From Paracoccaceae bacterium (GTDB lineage: Bacteria; Pseudomonadota; Alphaproteobacteria; Rhodobacterales; Rhodobacteraceae): a stretch of DNA of 64,000 nucleotides. The notes beneath the pieces are model-generated. The model saw only the letters and a program-made list of their open reading frames with translations, searched no databases and had not been told where the DNA came from. The first letter of the stretch is position 1. The number at the start of each line of letters is the position of its first letter. Location: contig JAKVCP010000006.1 in assembly GCA_022448925.1 (NCBI GenBank), positions 1 to 64,000 of the forward strand, read 5' to 3'. Below, piece after piece: positions 62,130 through 64,000 of this stretch. Position numbers and translations under genes: made by a program.

Positions 62130-64000
62130 CTATTCGCGTGCGCGCAAAACATGTGCTGGACGCGCTGCAAGGGGTCTCCAGGCAAAGGCCAGCCCAGCCA
62201 GCAAGGTGGCGCCAATGCCGCCCGTTATGATGGCAAGGGCCGAGTCCCAGATTACGGCATAATCGGTTTCCATCAGGAAGGTGCTGACGGCCCAGCCACC
62301 CAGGATGCCGGCGATCAATGCGACCGCTCCTGCGCCGGCCCCCAAGAGCGCTGCGCGCAAGGCAAAACTGCGCAAGATCTGCCCGCGTGCCGCCCCAAGG
62401 GTCTTGAGAACAGCCGCTTCATAGGTCCGCGCTTGTTCGCCTGCCGCCGCCGCCCCGATCAGGACAAGGAACCCGGTCAACAGGGTCGCTGCCGCGCCCC
62501 AGCGCGTGGCGTCTGCAATGCCGGTTAGCAGGTCGCTGACCTGGTCGATTGCGTCCCGCACGCGGATCGCGGTGATGTTGGGATATGCTGTTGCCAGGTC
62601 GCGCAGGATCTGGGCCTCGGCGCTTTGCTCGGCGTAGACGGTCGAGATGAAGCTATGGGGCGCCCCCTGCAGAGCCGTCGGGTTCATCGACATGATAAAG
62701 CCTATCCCGGCGGTCGAAAAATCAACTTCGCGGAAACTTGTGATTGTGGCAGTGATATCCCTGCCCAGAATGTTCACGGTCAGAGCGTCACCCAGTTCCA
62801 AGCCCATTTCGGTGGCTTCTTCCTGTGCAAAGCTGATCTGTGGCGCGCCTGAATAGTCTTTTGGCCACCAGGTTCCGGCAGTCACCGTGGTTCGCGCACT
62901 TGGGCTGTCGGCATATGTCACGCCTCGGTCGCCGCTAAGCACCCAATGGTCGCCTGCGACCTCGGCTGCGGGTTTGCCGTTGATCCTGGTGATGATGCCT
63001 CGCAGCATGGGCGCGCTGTCAATGCGGCTTACCGCGGCGTCATTTTCAAGACGGTCGAGGAAACCTGGCATTTGATCCTTCTGGATATCAACAAAGAAAT
63101 ACGACGGCGCCACATCCGGTAGATCGCGTTGAATGGCGGCCCGCAGATTGCCATCAATCTGGCCGACTGCTGCCAGCACGCTGAGCCCAAGTCCCAGCGA
63201 CAGCACCACCGATCCGGCTCCCTCGCGCGGTCCTCCGATCGCCCCCAAAGCCCACCGCAAGATTGGCCGTCCCCGCGCAGCAGCTGTGCTGCGCCGCGCC
63301 AACCATCGTATTGCCGTGGCTGCGGCGGCCAGAATGATCAGGGCTCCAAGAATACCAGCCGCCGTCCAAAGGGTCAGCCAGACCGTTTCGGAAAACCAGA
63401 TCGCAAACCCCAACAGAGCTGCCAGCAGTACAAAGGTCGCCATCAGGTAGGCGGGCGCTGGCAACAGACGCGCGCTATCAAGGGCTTCCCGGAACAACGT
63501 GGCCGCACGGACCTCTTCGGCGCGGGCAAGGGGCCAGAGGGTGAAGATGATGGCCGCCAGTGCGCCATATATCGCGGCTTCGATCAATGGCCCCAAATGA
63601 AGGGTGAAAAGCACGGGCAGGGGCAAGGCGTCCGAGATCAACGGCGCCAGCAGAAGTGGCACACCCGCGCCTAGCAAGATGCCGAGTGCGATGCCAAGAA
63701 TGCTGAGCGCTCCGATCTGGAGAAAATAGGTTTGAAAAATGATCCGGCGGGTTGCTCCGAGGGTCCGCAGCGTCGCAATCACCGAGGTCTTGCGCGCCAG
63801 ATAGGCGCGTACTGCGGCCGAAACGCCAATGCCGCCAACCGCAAGACCCGACAGTCCAACGAGGATCAGGAAGGCGCCCAGACGGTCCACGAATTGCGCC
63901 ACGCCGGGCGCGCCATTTCGCGCGTCGCGCCAGCGCAGTCCGGTATCGCGAAATTTATCTGCCGCGTCGGACTCAATGGCTGCCAGGTCAGCATCGGGAA
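62130..64000 (-). CDS. ABC transporter permease, FtsX/YbbP type (5' end outside the window)
   Basis: Large inner-membrane permease of the LolC/FtsX/MacB superfamily. The visible 623 codons start inside the protein; the frame is open to the window edge without a start. Hydrophobic clusters follow RNGAPGVAQFVDRLGAFLIL and include GTLWPLARAEEVRAATLFR-like and VVLSLGLGLSVLAAVGQIDG segments. A periplasmic domain of about 220 residues (PDVAPSYFFVDIQKDQMPGF) precedes the last helices. The C-terminus is WRPLAARPAHVLRARE. Relatives sit beside an ATPase and an esterase gene (YbbA/TesA), expected beyond the edge. Confidence 0.9.
   Translation of the reverse strand, partial: PDADLAAIESDAADKFRDTGLRWRDARNGAPGVAQFVDRLGAFLILVGLSGLAVGGIGVSAAVRAYLARKTSVIATLRTLGATRRIIFQTYFLQIGALSILGIALGILLGAGVPLLLAPLISDALPLPVLFTLHLGPLIEAAIYGALAAIIFTLWPLARAEEVRAATLFREALDSARLLPAPAYLMATFVLLAALLGFAIWFSETVWLTLWTAAGILGALIILAAAATAIRWLARRSTAAARGRPILRWALGAIGGPREGAGSVVLSLGLGLSVLAAVGQIDGNLRAAIQRDLPDVAPSYFFVDIQKDQMPGFLDRLENDAAVSRIDSAPMLRGIITRINGKPAAEVAGDHWVLSGDRGVTYADSPSARTTVTAGTWWPKDYSGAPQISFAQEEATEMGLELGDALTVNILGRDITATITSFREVDFSTAGIGFIMSMNPTALQGAPHSFISTVYAEQSAEAQILRDLATAYPNITAIRVRDAIDQVSDLLTGIADATRWGAAATLLTGFLVLIGAAAAGEQARTYEAAVLKTLGAARGQILRSFALRAALLGAGAGAVALIAGILGGWAVSTFLMETDYAVIWDSALAIITGGIGATLLAGLAFAWRPLAARPAHVLRARE

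Overview
The window reads as a chromosomal segment of an alphaproteobacterium of the Rhodobacterales (Roseobacter group). The basis is the protein families and their order: gpmI-envC-ctpA with rppH nearby, hisS-hisZ-hisG with short-form HisG, class II (B12-dependent) ribonucleotide reductase, DUF1489 and DUF2794 proteins, two Hint-domain proteins of the Rhodobacterales type, high-GC coding sequence, and two copies of a short motif (GAGTATTTTTGGAAAGATGA) that I recall as frequent between genes in this order. No rRNA, tRNA, CRISPR array or intact insertion sequence was recognised. The last gene is cut by the window edge.

Layout. 0.2-6 kb: phosphoglycerate mutase, a divisome/peptidoglycan pair (EnvC-like activator, CtpA protease), an inverted LysE exporter and RppH. 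6-9 kb: an 850-bp gene-poor stretch, a lytic transglycosylase and a WYL regulator. 9-17.6 kb (mostly minus): rnr, a DUF2064 transferase, a GNAT and dapE, then a Hint protein, dapD and a serine/threonine dehydratase. dapE and dapD are two lysine/peptidoglycan steps, and asd follows at 21 kb. 17.7-26.6 kb: LOG protein, FlaA1/CapD-type sugar dehydratase, asd, two small hypotheticals, and an overlapping M17 aminopeptidase - NlpC/P60 - agmatinase-family run. 26.7-30.6 kb: DUF2794 and the overlapping hisS-hisZ-hisG operon. 30.6-38 kb: an interrupted ClpP-like periplasmic protein, YghU-type oxidoreductase, DUF1489, nrdJ, then an AT-richer 1.8-kb insert with a broken DUF3800 gene. 38-50.9 kb: second Hint protein, SH3 protein, hydroxyacid dehydrogenase, a 1.16-kb non-coding gap with a structured element, leuA with an unusual leader, SDR, an 18-repeat MORN protein, nadE, PfkB, a zincin and a frameshifted MBL hydrolase. 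51-64 kb: MFS, gltX, MATE, a GGCT-like protein, then a tandem glycine riboswitch driving gcvT-gcvH-gcvP, a strong terminator, an inositol-monophosphatase-family gene and a partial ABC permease.

The most notable observation is at 30625-32055. A long ClpP-like serine-protease homologue is open end to end except for one in-frame TGA, which falls on the second cysteine of its conserved C-x-S-A-C motif beside the putative nucleophile, with a small hairpin just downstream. It is either a fresh nonsense allele or a selenocysteine/readthrough codon. Two other single-lesion genes lie within 19 kb (an amber in DUF3800 and a 1-nt deletion in the MBL hydrolase), so recent decay or base-call error must be excluded first.
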